Below, in pieces: positions 18,811 to 27,097 of a stretch of DNA of 64,000 nucleotides (positions are counted from its first letter, which is position 1; the number at the start of each line of letters is the position of its first letter). The stretch comes from Noviherbaspirillum aerium. GTDB lineage: Bacteria; Pseudomonadota; Gammaproteobacteria; Burkholderiales; Burkholderiaceae_D. Made by a program: the position numbers and the translations under genes. The stretch spans positions 124,001-188,000 of the forward strand of contig NZ_VFAH01000002.1 in the NCBI RefSeq assembly GCF_008929045.1, in the 5' to 3' direction. A model generated the notes under the pieces. That model did no database searches and was not told the origin of the DNA. It saw nothing but the letters and a program-made list of their open reading frames with translations.

Positions 18811-19917
18811 TCACGCCGCCTTCTTCGTGACGAACAGCCGCTGCAACTCCTTCAAGGTCTGTTCCACCGTCTTGCCGGAAGTGCTGATCCTCGCATGCGC
18901 AAGCTCATACAGCGCCGCGCGCGCTTCCAGCGTGTAATGGATGTTCTCCATCGCTTCCTTTTGCAGCTGCGGGCTGGCGATGCGTGCATCATGCTGCGCC
19001 ATTACCCGGGCGAAGTGATCGTCGGCATCGGCCTGCAGCCAGACGTTGTAAAACGAGTGCAGCAGCAGCTCGTAAGTCGACGGTTCGGCCACGATGCCGC
19101 CGCCGGTGGCGAGTACCACTTGCGGGCAGGTGGCAATCACTCTTTCCAGGCAACGGCGCTCGAGGCGCCGGTAGCCGGCCTGCCCGTATAGCCAGAAGAT
19201 TTCCTTCAGGTTGATGCCGGCTTCCTTTTCGATCTCGCGGTTGAGCTCGACGAAAGGGATGCCGAGCTGCCTGGCCAGCAAGGGACCCAGCGTCGACTTG
19301 CCGGCGCCGCGCAAGCCGATCAGCGCAATCCGCAAGGGCTGCGCCGAGACTTCCATGCCGCCGTGCGCACTGGTGTAGCCGGCCAGCCATTGACGGATTT
19401 CGCTGAGCTGCTCATGCGACTGGCGCTTGAGCAGTTCGACGATCAGCGCATAGTCGGCACCATGGCGCTCGTTGCCCGAGAGCAGATTTTCCAGCGGCAG
19501 GCTGAGAGCGGTCGCCAGGCGATACAGTACGGAGATGGAAATATTGCCGTCGCCTTTTTCGACCCGCGACAGATAGGGCAGGGAAATGCCCGACTCCTCC
19601 GCCAGCTGCTTCATCGTCATTGCCCTCGCCGCACGCGCCGAGCGCACCCGCTGGCCGAGGCGCAGCGACAGTTCATCGATTGCATCGATGACCGACTGGC
19701 TGTCCCGGCTCCCTTCCGTTCCCTGGCAACCGGGCCCGGCTTCAACCACGGGGTTCAAAGCGGTTGCCGCGTCCGCCTTCGGCCGGCTTTTCGGCGCGGC
19801 TTCCTTTGCCTTGACGGAAGCGACACCGTTCTCCGCGCTCTTCGCGCTCTTCGCGCTCTTCGTGACCTTGCCCGCGTTGCGGCCGGCTGGTTTGCCCCTT
19901 GTCACCGACATCTTCAT
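18811..19917 (-). CDS. XRE-type regulator fused to shikimate-kinase-like domain (BoxR/BzdR-like)
   Basis: About 368 residues. After a low-complexity basic and alanine-rich N-terminal stretch (1-80) comes a Cro/C1 HTH (about 85-145: LGQRVRSARAARAMTMKQLA, then SGISLPYLSRVEKGDG). A linker leads to a shikimate-kinase-like P-loop domain (about 195-365) with Walker A GLRGAGKSTL and the ATGGGIV segment. This is the architecture of BzdR and BoxR, repressors of benzoate pathways that sense benzoyl-CoA through the kinase-like domain. Here it sits inside an aryl-CoA operon, so the effector is probably an aryl-CoA made by the adjacent ligase (inference). ATGs at 19917 and 19911 are the likely starts; an upstream in-frame start at 19962 lacks support. 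A 9-bp tandem repeat encodes part of the linker. Confidence 0.88.
   Translation of the reverse strand: MKMSVTRGKPAGRNAGKVTKSAKSAKSAENGVASVKAKEAAPKSRPKADAATALNPVVEAGPGCQGTEGSRDSQSVIDAIDELSLRLGQRVRSARAARAMTMKQLAEESGISLPYLSRVEKGDGNISISVLYRLATALSLPLENLLSGNERHGADYALIVELLKRQSHEQLSEIRQWLAGYTSAHGGMEVSAQPLRIALIGLRGAGKSTLGPLLARQLGIPFVELNREIEKEAGINLKEIFWLYGQAGYRRLERRCLERVIATCPQVVLATGGGIVAEPSTYELLLHSFYNVWLQADADDHFARVMAQHDARIASPQLQKEAMENIHYTLEARAALYELAHARISTSGKTVEQTLKELQRLFVTKKAA
19832..19863. repeat. 9-bp tandem repeat in the regulator coding sequence
   Basis: The unit CTTCGCGCT (minus strand AGCGCGAAG) is repeated about 3.5 times with one or two changes in the outer copies. It encodes the KSAKSAKSAEN-type linker before the HTH. 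As whole codons are repeated, copy-number change would keep the frame. Confidence 0.8.
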
Positions 19918-20061
19918 CTTCCCGTCAAAATTCCGTTCTGTTTCCGTGCCCGCGGCAAGCAAGCTGGCATGCAGCTCGAATGAACGGCGTCCCGGCCGGA
20001 ATGATGTCGCCGCGGCGCCCGGCGCTGCCGCTGCGCGTATTGGCGGTCACAGGCTTGGCTG

Positions 20062-21906
20062 TCATAGGCATACGCATTCGGCGTCCGGCGCCTGCGCGTA
20101 CAGCCGCCCGACGAGTTGCGCGCGATTCTTCAGCACCGCCGCCTGGTTGATGTAGCCCTTGTCCGTGATCTCGCCGCCATCGACCGAAGGCGGCTCATGC
20201 ATCAGCAGGGCGCGCTCGGCAAAGGTCGACGACCCGCTGCCCGTATTGCGCAGTTCATTCAACGCCACCCTGACATGGCTGCGCACGGTTTCATGCGCCA
20301 CCACTTCGGCAACCGGCGCATCGGCGGGCAGTCCGGCCAGCTGCCTGCAGGCAGCGACGTTCGGGAAGACCAGGAAGCACACGCAGTCGCGATCATGACC
20401 GGCAACCACCACATCCTGCGCGACCGGCGCCAGTTTTTCGACCGCCTTGAGCCGCAGATTGCCGACGCTGACCCAGGTGCCGGTGGTGAGCTTGAAATCC
20501 TCGGCCACGCGGCCGTCGAAAACGAGACCGAGCTGCGGCCGCGCCGGATCGACGAAGCGCACCGCATCGCCGATCTGGTAGAAGCCTTCTTCATCGAAAG
20601 CCTTGGCGGTCACTTCCGGCTGCTTGAAATAGCCTGGCGTGACAACCGGCCCCTTGACCCGCACCTCCAGCTTGTCGCCATTGGGCACCAGCTTCAGCAT
20701 CACGCCGGGAATCGGCAGGCCGATCACCCCCGAGCGTTCCGCCTGATAGTGGCAGTCGGTGGCAAGCGGCGAAGTCTCGGTTGCGCCCCATGCCGTCACC
20801 ATCGGCAGCGCGTGGCCAAGCTCCTGCTTCGACAGCTCGATCAGCGCATCCCACAGATGCTGGGGCAGCGCCGCCGCCGCGTAGAAAATGACCTGCAGGC
20901 GGGAAAAGAATGCCTTGCGCAGCGCAGCGTCGGCACGCAATGCCGGCACCAGCATGTCGAAACCGCGCGGCACGTTCAGGTACAGCGTGGGCCGCACCTC
21001 GCGCAGATTCTGCAGGCTGGCATCAAACAGGCCCGGCATCGGCTTGCCGCCGTCGATGTACAGCGTGCCGCCGTGCATCAGGATCAGGTTGAGATTGTGA
21101 TTGCTGCCGAAGGTGTGGTTCCAGGGCAGCCAGTCCAGCAGCACCGGCGGCGTCTCGGCCAGGAAAGGCCAGAGCTGCGCCTTGCCCTGCTGGCTCGCAA
21201 GCAGCATGCGCTGGGTGTTGATGACTCCCTTGGGATCGCTGGTCGAACCGGAGGTGAACAGGATCTTGGCAATGGTATCGCCGTCGACGCGTGAAAACGC
21301 CTGTTCCACCGCGGCGTCATCCGACTCGCGCAGCAGTGCGGCAAAGCCGAGTGCGCCCGCCGCCGCGTCGCCGTCGCCGGCGGAAACCAGCGTCGCCTGA
21401 TGCAGATCGCGGACCGCGTCGAGCGCCCCGGCGAACTTCACGCAATCGGCCGCATAGATCACGCCCGGGTCGAGGCGCTTGATGAGACTCTTGATCTTCG
21501 CATGGTCTTTCGATACCAGCGAGTAGGCTGGCGAGATGGAGGAATAGGGAACGCCGACATGCATGCAGGCCAGCATCAGCAAGCCATGCTCCACGCTGTT
21601 GTCGGACAGGACCACCACCGGATGCCGCTCATCGGCCTTGCTGCGCAGCAGCCAGGTGGCAATCGCCATCACCTTTTCCCTGGCCTGCGCGTAAGTCACG
21701 CCGGCCCATGCGCCTGCGCCATCCCGCTCCAGCAGGAAAGGCCGGTCCGGCGCCCGGCTTGCCCATTTTTCCAGATACATGCCGAGGCATCGCTCATACG
21801 GCTGGAGCGTGAGCGGCGAACTCAGCAGCATGCTGCCGTCGGCGCGGTGCTCGACCGTCATTCGCGGCTCGGCAAAGCGTATGCCGCCAGAAATCAGTTC
21901 GTTCAT
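20062..21906 (-). CDS. fcs: Feruloyl-CoA synthase-like acyl-CoA ligase
   Basis: A 614-residue member of the AMP-forming ligase superfamily, matching the length of feruloyl-CoA synthases. The phosphate-binding loop is ILFTSGSTSDPKGVINTQRM near residue 215; the adenine-binding block is AWGATETSP near 385, with IGDAVRFVD and FDGRVAEDFKLTTGTWVSVG further on. The N-terminal RFAEPRMTVEHRADGSMLL and PYERCLGMYLEKWA are typical of this group. It should activate ferulate or a related hydroxycinnamate to its CoA ester with ATP in the cytosol. The usual catalytic Lys near the C-terminus would be the K of ITDKGYINQ. It lies 15 bp downstream of the substrate-binding protein gene. Exact substrate is inferred. 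Confidence 0.86.
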   Translation of the reverse strand: MNELISGGIRFAEPRMTVEHRADGSMLLSSPLTLQPYERCLGMYLEKWASRAPDRPFLLERDGAGAWAGVTYAQAREKVMAIATWLLRSKADERHPVVVLSDNSVEHGLLMLACMHVGVPYSSISPAYSLVSKDHAKIKSLIKRLDPGVIYAADCVKFAGALDAVRDLHQATLVSAGDGDAAAGALGFAALLRESDDAAVEQAFSRVDGDTIAKILFTSGSTSDPKGVINTQRMLLASQQGKAQLWPFLAETPPVLLDWLPWNHTFGSNHNLNLILMHGGTLYIDGGKPMPGLFDASLQNLREVRPTLYLNVPRGFDMLVPALRADAALRKAFFSRLQVIFYAAAALPQHLWDALIELSKQELGHALPMVTAWGATETSPLATDCHYQAERSGVIGLPIPGVMLKLVPNGDKLEVRVKGPVVTPGYFKQPEVTAKAFDEEGFYQIGDAVRFVDPARPQLGLVFDGRVAEDFKLTTGTWVSVGNLRLKAVEKLAPVAQDVVVAGHDRDCVCFLVFPNVAACRQLAGLPADAPVAEVVAHETVRSHVRVALNELRNTGSGSSTFAERALLMHEPPSVDGGEITDKGYINQAAVLKNRAQLVGRLYAQAPDAECVCL

Positions 21907-21921
21907 TTCTGCCTCGCTCCC

Positions 21922-23073
21922 TTATTTGTCAGTGAGCAGCTTCCAGTCGCCCTTCTCCACGCGCACCAGAACGCGGGCCCGCTCGTCATGGCCGAAATGG
22001 TCGGTCGCCTTCATGTTGAAGACACCATGCGTTCCCACCACTTCGCGGTTGGTTTCCAGCGCGTCGCGCAAGGCCTGGCGGAATTCGGCAGTGCCCGGCT
22101 TGGCTTTCTTCAGGGCTGTCGAAGCGGCCGAGGCGAACAGCAGGTAGGCGTCGTACATGTGGGCGCCGAACGAAGACAGCGAACCCTGGCCGTATTTCTC
22201 CTCGTATTGGCGGCTGTATTCGATGCCGACCTTCTTCGACGGATGGCTGTCGGGCAACTGGTTGGCCACGATCACCGGTCCCGCGGGCAGGATGGTGCCG
22301 TCAACCGCCTTGCCGCCGACACGGATGTATTCCTTGGTCGCGGTGCCGTGGGTTTGGTAGATCTGGCCCTTGTAGCCGCGGTCGAGCAGGGTCAGCTGCG
22401 GCAATGCGGATGGCGTGCCCGAGGCGGCGACCAGGATCGCATCCGGCTTGGCATTGGCCAGCTTCAGCGCCTGTCCGGTGACGCTGGTATCGGTGCGGTT
22501 GAAGCGCTCGACCGCCGTCACCTTGATGCCGGCGGCTTCCGCGGCCTTCGTCATTTCCTTGAGCCAGCTTTCGCCGTAACCGTCGCTGTAGCCGATGAAG
22601 CCAAGTGTCTTGACCTGGGTGGACTTCATGTGTTCGGCCAGCGCCTGCGCCATTACCATGTTGTGCTGCGGGCTGCGGAAGACCCAGGTATTTTTGTCCC
22701 CCGCCAGTTCGATCGGCGACAGGGAAAGCTGCGGCGTCCTGGTTTCATTGGCGACCTCGGCCACCGCCATTGCCGGCGGCACCGACGACGAACCGATGAT
22801 GATGTCGATATTGTTTTCCGTCACCAGCTTGCGCGCGTTCTTGGAAGCCATCGTCGCATCGGTGCCGTCGTCGAGCACGATGTAATTGACCTTCTCGCCG
22901 CCGATCGCTGTCGGCAGCAAGGCCACGGTATTTTTTTCCGGAATGCCGAGTGCCGCTCCCGGACCGGTGGCGCAGAGCGTGATGCCGACGTTGATATCGG
23001 CCAGCGCCGAGCCGGCATGACCTGCGAGCGCCAGCGATGCCGCGATCATGGTGAGCCTGATGGTATTGCTCAT
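21922..23073 (-). CDS. ABC transporter substrate-binding protein (branched-chain amino acid/aromatic type)
   Basis: A 383-residue periplasmic binding protein of the LivJ-like type I fold. The signal peptide is MSNTIRLTMIAASLALAGHA with cleavage near SALA-DIN. Conserved features are GITLCATGPGAALGIPEKN, the IIGSSSVPPAMAVAEVANE region that holds the ligand carboxylate, and GFIGYSDGYGESW. Members of this subgroup found beside aromatic catabolism genes bind hydroxycinnamates or benzoates, so uptake of the ligase substrate is likely. Permease and ATPase genes (livHMGF type) are not in the window; it may share a transporter encoded elsewhere. It is the first gene of the operon, with the likely promoter upstream. 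Confidence 0.88.
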   Translation of the reverse strand: MSNTIRLTMIAASLALAGHAGSALADINVGITLCATGPGAALGIPEKNTVALLPTAIGGEKVNYIVLDDGTDATMASKNARKLVTENNIDIIIGSSSVPPAMAVAEVANETRTPQLSLSPIELAGDKNTWVFRSPQHNMVMAQALAEHMKSTQVKTLGFIGYSDGYGESWLKEMTKAAEAAGIKVTAVERFNRTDTSVTGQALKLANAKPDAILVAASGTPSALPQLTLLDRGYKGQIYQTHGTATKEYIRVGGKAVDGTILPAGPVIVANQLPDSHPSKKVGIEYSRQYEEKYGQGSLSSFGAHMYDAYLLFASAASTALKKAKPGTAEFRQALRDALETNREVVGTHGVFNMKATDHFGHDERARVLVRVEKGDWKLLTDK

Positions 23074-23148
23074 GTCTCCTCCAAAGAGTTTGGTTGGATT
23101 GGCGCTGCCGGTTCGTGGTTTTAGGGAGCAGTCGCGAGCAAAATATAC

Positions 23149-23196
23149 TATAGATTAAATATTCAGCACAACGTGTTTTATAGTTTATATTTAAGG
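23149..23196 (-). promoter_or_regulatory. AT-rich direct repeats upstream of the aryl-CoA operon
   Basis: TATAG(A/T)TTA occurs at 23149 and again at 23179, exactly 30 bp apart (three helical turns), in a markedly AT-rich stretch 75-120 bp before the first gene of the operon. This is a good candidate for the promoter-operator of the HTH/shikimate-kinase regulator encoded within the operon. Confidence 0.4.
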
Positions 23197-23510
23197 TTGA
23201 CCAAGGCTGCCGAAGAGGCGTCTTGCAAGAATGCAATACCGCTTGAAGGAATGCGTGCTGGAGGGCGGTCGCTGGAAGGAGTTCTGCGGCTTCCCGTCCG
23301 CATGAAGCGGCGGGAAAGCTTGTTGATGTTGATGATGTTGCGCATGCCGCCGCCCGGACCGCGCCTGGAGTGGCGCCTGTGCCTGTTCCGGAATACGAAA
23401 AAAGGCAGTCCTGACAGCTTCGGGTTATCTGTCGAGGCGCGCTCTTCCGGCGAAACCGCTGATGACGCCGTCAGTCATGCTGGCCCTGCGGGCTGTGATG
23501 AAGCCGGCCA
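23197..23510. other. Intergenic region with no supported gene
   Basis: About 310 bp between the operon promoter and a 55-codon gene. A plus-strand open frame runs through it (23173-23619) but has no ribosome-binding site and resembles no protein; it also overlaps the better-supported small gene on the other strand. Nothing else is seen. Confidence 0.45.
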
Positions 23511-23678
23511 TCAATCCATCTGCAGCGATTTCGCCAGCCGCATGTCTTCAATGGCTCGGCGCGCCGAAATGCGCTTGTTAAGGGCGTTCCGGTGTTCCTT
23601 CGGCGTCATTGGCGGCTGACGCATCACATCCTTCAGACTTGCCCGCTGTTCGACTTCCGGATAACTTTTACGGTTCAT
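23511..23678 (-). CDS. Small basic protein of 55 residues, unknown function
   Basis: The frame starts MNRKSYPEVEQRASLKDVMR and ends RAIEDMRLAKSLQMD. The ATG at 23676-23678 follows GAGGTAAGCC, a good ribosome-binding site at proper spacing, which is the main support. The protein is hydrophilic, basic and helical, rich in Arg, Lys and Met, with no signal peptide. The C-terminal half (ARRAIEDMRLAKSL) faintly resembles short charged RRxIED-type proteins of proteobacteria, but I cannot assign a family. No neighbour shares an obvious operon with it. Confidence 0.55.
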   Translation of the reverse strand: MNRKSYPEVEQRASLKDVMRQPPMTPKEHRNALNKRISARRAIEDMRLAKSLQMD

Positions 23679-23831
23679 GGCTTACCTCGTTGCGACGAAT
23701 GACTATAGTCATGTTCTCGCAAACAATATGCCAGTCATCCAACTAGATCAACTATGCGACAAATAAAGGCAGGATTGCCCTGTTTTGGTGATCGGCATCC
23801 ATGACGGTGCAAGCCTTTTGTGCATCGCACA

Positions 23832-24272
23832 TCAAGCATCGGGGTCCGGTTTTGCCATGCTGGCGATGTCATGAAGGGCGGTGCGCAGTTTCTCCGCTGC
23901 GGCATTCTTGCCGAATTCCACTCGCCAGCGGGCAAAGTCGATATAGGCACACGCATCCAGCAGTTCCGCCGCCTTGGCGACGCCCGCATCGCTTCCTTCA
24001 TGCAGGACGCCGCCGAATGCCTTCACGCACACGAACGGCACATGCCTGGTCGCATGATCCCTCTTGATCCGTCGGAGCAGTTCGAACATCCGGCTTTCAT
24101 CGAAATTGGTACCGCAGATGACGGCGTCGATCTCCTCGTCCAGCGCCGCCAGTGCCTCCTCAATGGTATGGCAGACAGCGAGTGAAAATTCGGCGCTCAA
24201 TGCCTTCGTCAGTCTTGGCACCGCTTTGGGCCGGATGGCAAGCAGCAGCTTCGGCTTGGACTTATCCTTCAT
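23832..24272 (-). CDS. Receiver-like protein lacking the phosphorylation site (pseudo-receiver)
   Basis: A 146-residue single-domain protein with alternating strands and helices like a CheY-type receiver: PKLLLAI (strand 1), FSLAVCHT (2), DAVICGTNFDESRMFELLRR (3), HVPFVCVKAF (4), CAYIDFARW (5). The acidic pair that should follow strand 1 is absent (AIRPKAV), and the phosphoacceptor position at the end of strand 3 is Gly or Thr (VICGTN). It therefore probably cannot be phosphorylated and would act through protein contacts only. The start at 24272 begins the domain exactly; the frame extends upstream to 24383 without similarity. No kinase or output domain is adjacent. Confidence 0.6.
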   Translation of the reverse strand: MKDKSKPKLLLAIRPKAVPRLTKALSAEFSLAVCHTIEEALAALDEEIDAVICGTNFDESRMFELLRRIKRDHATRHVPFVCVKAFGGVLHEGSDAGVAKAAELLDACAYIDFARWRVEFGKNAAAEKLRTALHDIASMAKPDPDA

Positions 24273-24455
24273 ACATGGCTCGCAGGACACGTTGCGGCGG
24301 CAGAAACGGTGCCATGCCAGGATCGGCAATCCGCTTCTCCACCGCCGATTCAATTGGCGGATGCACCGGCGAACCGGTTGCAAGGTTTATACCCGACAAC
24401 TTCCTTGTTGAACCGGGATTTTCCATCCTTTCCCCAAGATTGTCGCCGAGCGACG

Positions 24456-25136
24456 TCAGCGCGCTCCAGCCCGGACCAGGATGTCTTCCATGGCCTTGAA
24501 GCCGCGCCGGCGTGCGTGCTGAAGCGGAGTCACGCCCTGGCCGTCGGGTATGCCGACATTGGCCTTGGCTTCCACGAGCAGCCGCACCACCTCGGTGTGG
24601 CGCGGTCCGCCGTTGCCAAGAATGATCGCCTCGAGCAGCGCTGTCCACTGCAGGTTGTTGACATGGTTTACGTCCACGCCGGCATCGATCAGCATGCGCA
24701 CGGTATCGACCAGGCCGCGCTCCGCCGCCGGAATGAGCGCCGTGCCGCCATAACGGTTGGTGCTTTTCAGGTCCGCGCCATGCGCCAACGTCATCTTCAG
24801 GATATCGTCATGGCCGCGCGCGCCGGCGTAAAGATAGGGACTGTCGTGGATGTTGTCCTTGGCATTGACATTGGCTCCCGCCTCGATCAGCAATCTGGCG
24901 GCCTCAACCCGGTTGTTGTGCGTGGCGACCAGCAATGCCGTCGCGCCGGTCGCATCCCTGCCGTCGATATTGGCGCCCTTGTCGAGCAGCACGCGAAGCG
25001 TGGCGACATCGCCCTTCCTCGCCGCAGCGTGCAGCTGCGTATCTTGCGCCCCGGCATCCGCCGCTACAAACAGGACCGACAATAGCAACACGGCGATCAT
25101 GCGCATGGTGCAGGCAACTGTTTTCTCCAGCGACAT
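24456..25136 (-). CDS. Exported ankyrin-repeat protein
   Basis: A 226-residue protein with a signal peptide (hydrophobic core IAVLLLSVLFVAADAGA) followed by five to six ankyrin repeats (residues about 32-220) with the TPLxxA and GADxN patterns: TQLHAAARKGDVATLRVLLD, TALLVATHNNRVEAARLLIE, GTALIPAAERGLVDTVRMLI and so on. It is probably periplasmic and acts through protein-protein contacts; similar proteins are sometimes linked to catalase or stress protection, which cannot be judged here. AAGGAGCTGAACG precedes the ATG. It is the third gene of a probable rhlE-arfB-ankyrin transcript, 42 bp after arfB. Confidence 0.88.
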   Translation of the reverse strand: MSLEKTVACTMRMIAVLLLSVLFVAADAGAQDTQLHAAARKGDVATLRVLLDKGANIDGRDATGATALLVATHNNRVEAARLLIEAGANVNAKDNIHDSPYLYAGARGHDDILKMTLAHGADLKSTNRYGGTALIPAAERGLVDTVRMLIDAGVDVNHVNNLQWTALLEAIILGNGGPRHTEVVRLLVEAKANVGIPDGQGVTPLQHARRRGFKAMEDILVRAGAR

Positions 25137-25178
25137 CGTTCAGCTCCTTCAGATTCATCACATTGGCAGGGCAAGTCG

Positions 25179-25586
25179 CTAATCGGTGACTTTGCCCCGC
25201 ATTGCCTTCACCTTGCCGCGAACGGCCTTTCCTTCCAGCCGGCGCTGCTGCGAACCGCGCGTGGGCTTCGTCGGCCGCCGCACGGCCGGCACAACGGCGA
25301 TGCTCGCCACCATTTCCAGCAGGCGCTGCATGGCTTCTTCCTTGTTCTTTTCCTGGCTGCGGTGAGTCTGCGCCTTGATGATGACGATCCCATCTCCGGT
25401 GATGCGATGATCATTCAGGCGCAGCAGGCGTTCCTTGAGATGCTCCGGCAGCGACGAGGCACGGATGTCGAAACGCAGGTGGATGGCGCTCGATACCTTG
25501 TTGACGTTCTGGCCGCCCGCGCCCTGGGCGCGGATCGCGGTGAATTCCACTTCGCTGATGGCGATTTCCGGCGTGCGCTGGCTCAT
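25179..25586 (-). CDS. arfB: ArfB/YaeJ ribosome-rescue peptidyl-tRNA hydrolase
   Basis: A 135-residue protein with the release-factor GGQ motif at residues about 22-32 ([16 protein letters not shown]) and a lysine/arginine-rich C-terminal tail ([20 protein letters not shown]) that enters the empty mRNA channel. It hydrolyses peptidyl-tRNA on ribosomes stalled without a stop codon. The length fits ArfB (about 140 residues) and excludes RF1/RF2. GGGAG lies before the ATG. It is 43 bp downstream of an RhlE-type helicase gene. Confidence 0.93.
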   Translation of the reverse strand: MSQRTPEIAISEVEFTAIRAQGAGGQNVNKVSSAIHLRFDIRASSLPEHLKERLLRLNDHRITGDGIVIIKAQTHRSQEKNKEEAMQRLLEMVASIAVVPAVRRPTKPTRGSQQRRLEGKAVRGKVKAMRGKVTD

Positions 25587-25629
25587 GTCGCATGCTCCCG
25601 GAGCAAACCGGCGGCTGGCATCGTTCCAA

Positions 25630-26880
25630 TCATCCCGCGCGCCCAGGGCGGCTTGCCGGAGATGCGCCGGCCAGCTTGTTTTTCTTGGGCTTCTTCGGCT
25701 TTTTCATCACATGTCCCTGTCCGTCGGTCAGCGGCACCCGGTGGCTGGCCTCGAAACCCGGCTCTTCGCTGCGCGGCAGCGTCATCCGGATCAGGGCTTC
25801 GATCGCCGAGAGCTGCGTCACCTCGTCGGCGCAGACCAGCGACACCGCTTCTCCGGTGGCGCCGGCGCGCGCCGTGCGGCCGGTGCGGTGGATGTAATCC
25901 TCGGCCACGATGGGCAGATCGAAATTCACCACGAGCGGAAGATGCTGGACATCCAGGCCGCGCGCCGCCACGTCGGTGGCCACCAGGATCTGGGCCTCGC
26001 CGGCCTTGAAGCGTTCGAAGGCGCGCAGCCGGGCCGGCTGCGGCTTGTCGCCATGGATGGCGTCGGCGCTGCAGCCCTGCGCCAGCAGCGCCTTGACCAG
26101 GTCTTCCGCGCCATTGCGCGTCTTGACGAAGACCAGCACCTGCTGCCAGTCGAGCTTTTTCCGCAGGTGCAGGAACAGTTCCAGCTTGCGCTTCTTGTCC
26201 ACGGTGAACATCCGCTGGCGGATGCCGGTCGCCATGGTATTGCGCGGCCCGGTGTCGATCGACAACGGGTCGTTCAGCATCGCCGCCGCCAGCGCGCGTA
26301 TCGCATCGGAGAAGGTCGCTGAAAACAGCAGCGTCTGGCGCCGCGCCGGCATCAGCGCCAGCAAGGCGTTGAGCTCGCGGGAAAAGCCGAGATCGAGCAT
26401 CCGGTCCGCCTCATCCAGCACCAGGGTCTGCAGCTGGTCGAACTTCACCGCATTCTTTTGCTGGAGGTCGAGCAGCCGCCCGGGCGTGGCCACCAGGATA
26501 TCAAGCCCCTTGCGCAGCGCCATCATCTGCGGATTGATGCTCACGCCCCCATAGGCGGCCAGGGTGCGCAGCGGCAGGTGCCTGCCGTATGCGGTAAAGC
26601 TCTTGTGCACTTGTTCGGCCAGTTCGCGCGTCGGCACAAGCACCACCGAACGCGCCGAGTTGCTTGCGGGGCGCGCGCCTTCGCTTGCCAGGCGCTGCAG
26701 CAGCGGCAGGGCGAAGCCCGCCGTCTTACCGGTGCCGGTCTGGGCGGCGGCCATCAGGTCGCGCCCGGCAAGGATGACGGGAATGGCCTGTGCCTGTACC
26801 GGCGTTGGCGTCGTATAGTCAAGCGCTTCCAGCGCCTGCAGCAGCGGGGAAATCAATCCCAGGGAAGAAAAGGTGTTCAA
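25630..26880 (-). CDS. rhlE: DEAD-box RNA helicase, RhlE group
   Basis: A 416-residue helicase with the full motif set: Q motif ([26 protein letters not shown]), Walker [30 protein letters not shown] (motif II), SAT, and in the second RecA domain [10 protein letters not shown] and [13 protein letters not shown] short basic tail ([13 protein letters not shown]) follows, as in RhlE proteins involved in rRNA maturation and RNA decay. ATP-dependent unwinding of short RNA duplexes in the cytosol is expected. It is divergent from a second DEAD-box gene with 217 bp between, and followed by arfB, which puts RNA and translation quality-control genes together. Confidence 0.92.
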   Translation of the reverse strand: MNTFSSLGLISPLLQALEALDYTTPTPVQAQAIPVILAGRDLMAAAQTGTGKTAGFALPLLQRLASEGARPASNSARSVVLVPTRELAEQVHKSFTAYGRHLPLRTLAAYGGVSINPQMMALRKGLDILVATPGRLLDLQQKNAVKFDQLQTLVLDEADRMLDLGFSRELNALLALMPARRQTLLFSATFSDAIRALAAAMLNDPLSIDTGPRNTMATGIRQRMFTVDKKRKLELFLHLRKKLDWQQVLVFVKTRNGAEDLVKALLAQGCSADAIHGDKPQPARLRAFERFKAGEAQILVATDVAARGLDVQHLPLVVNFDLPIVAEDYIHRTGRTARAGATGEAVSLVCADEVTQLSAIEALIRMTLPRSEEPGFEASHRVPLTDGQGHVMKKPKKPKKNKLAGASPASRPGRAG

Positions 26881-27097
26881 GGCGGTATTCGGCGGTATTG
26901 AATGCGGATGTCAGGGCGTATCGGGTTGCATCAAGGTGCATCCCGGCATGCCGGAAGTCAAAACAAATGTAGAGTGTAGCCATACGCGCGCTTTCACGTT
27001 GGTTTTCACTGCATTCATCCACGGTTTTGCGGTCCAATTGTGATAGTTTGCGCCCCTGGCGGCGTTTCGCCTGCTCAACATCTTTCATAAGAACATC

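Noticed and set aside
21400-23124. A 574-codon plus-strand frame across the ligase and binding-protein genes
   Set aside because: It spans two well-supported minus-strand genes and their junction and has no similarity to any known protein pattern.
23173-23619. A 148-codon plus-strand frame between the aryl-CoA operon and the pseudo-receiver gene
   Set aside because: No ribosome-binding site or family pattern, and it overlaps a minus-strand 55-codon gene with a good ribosome-binding site.
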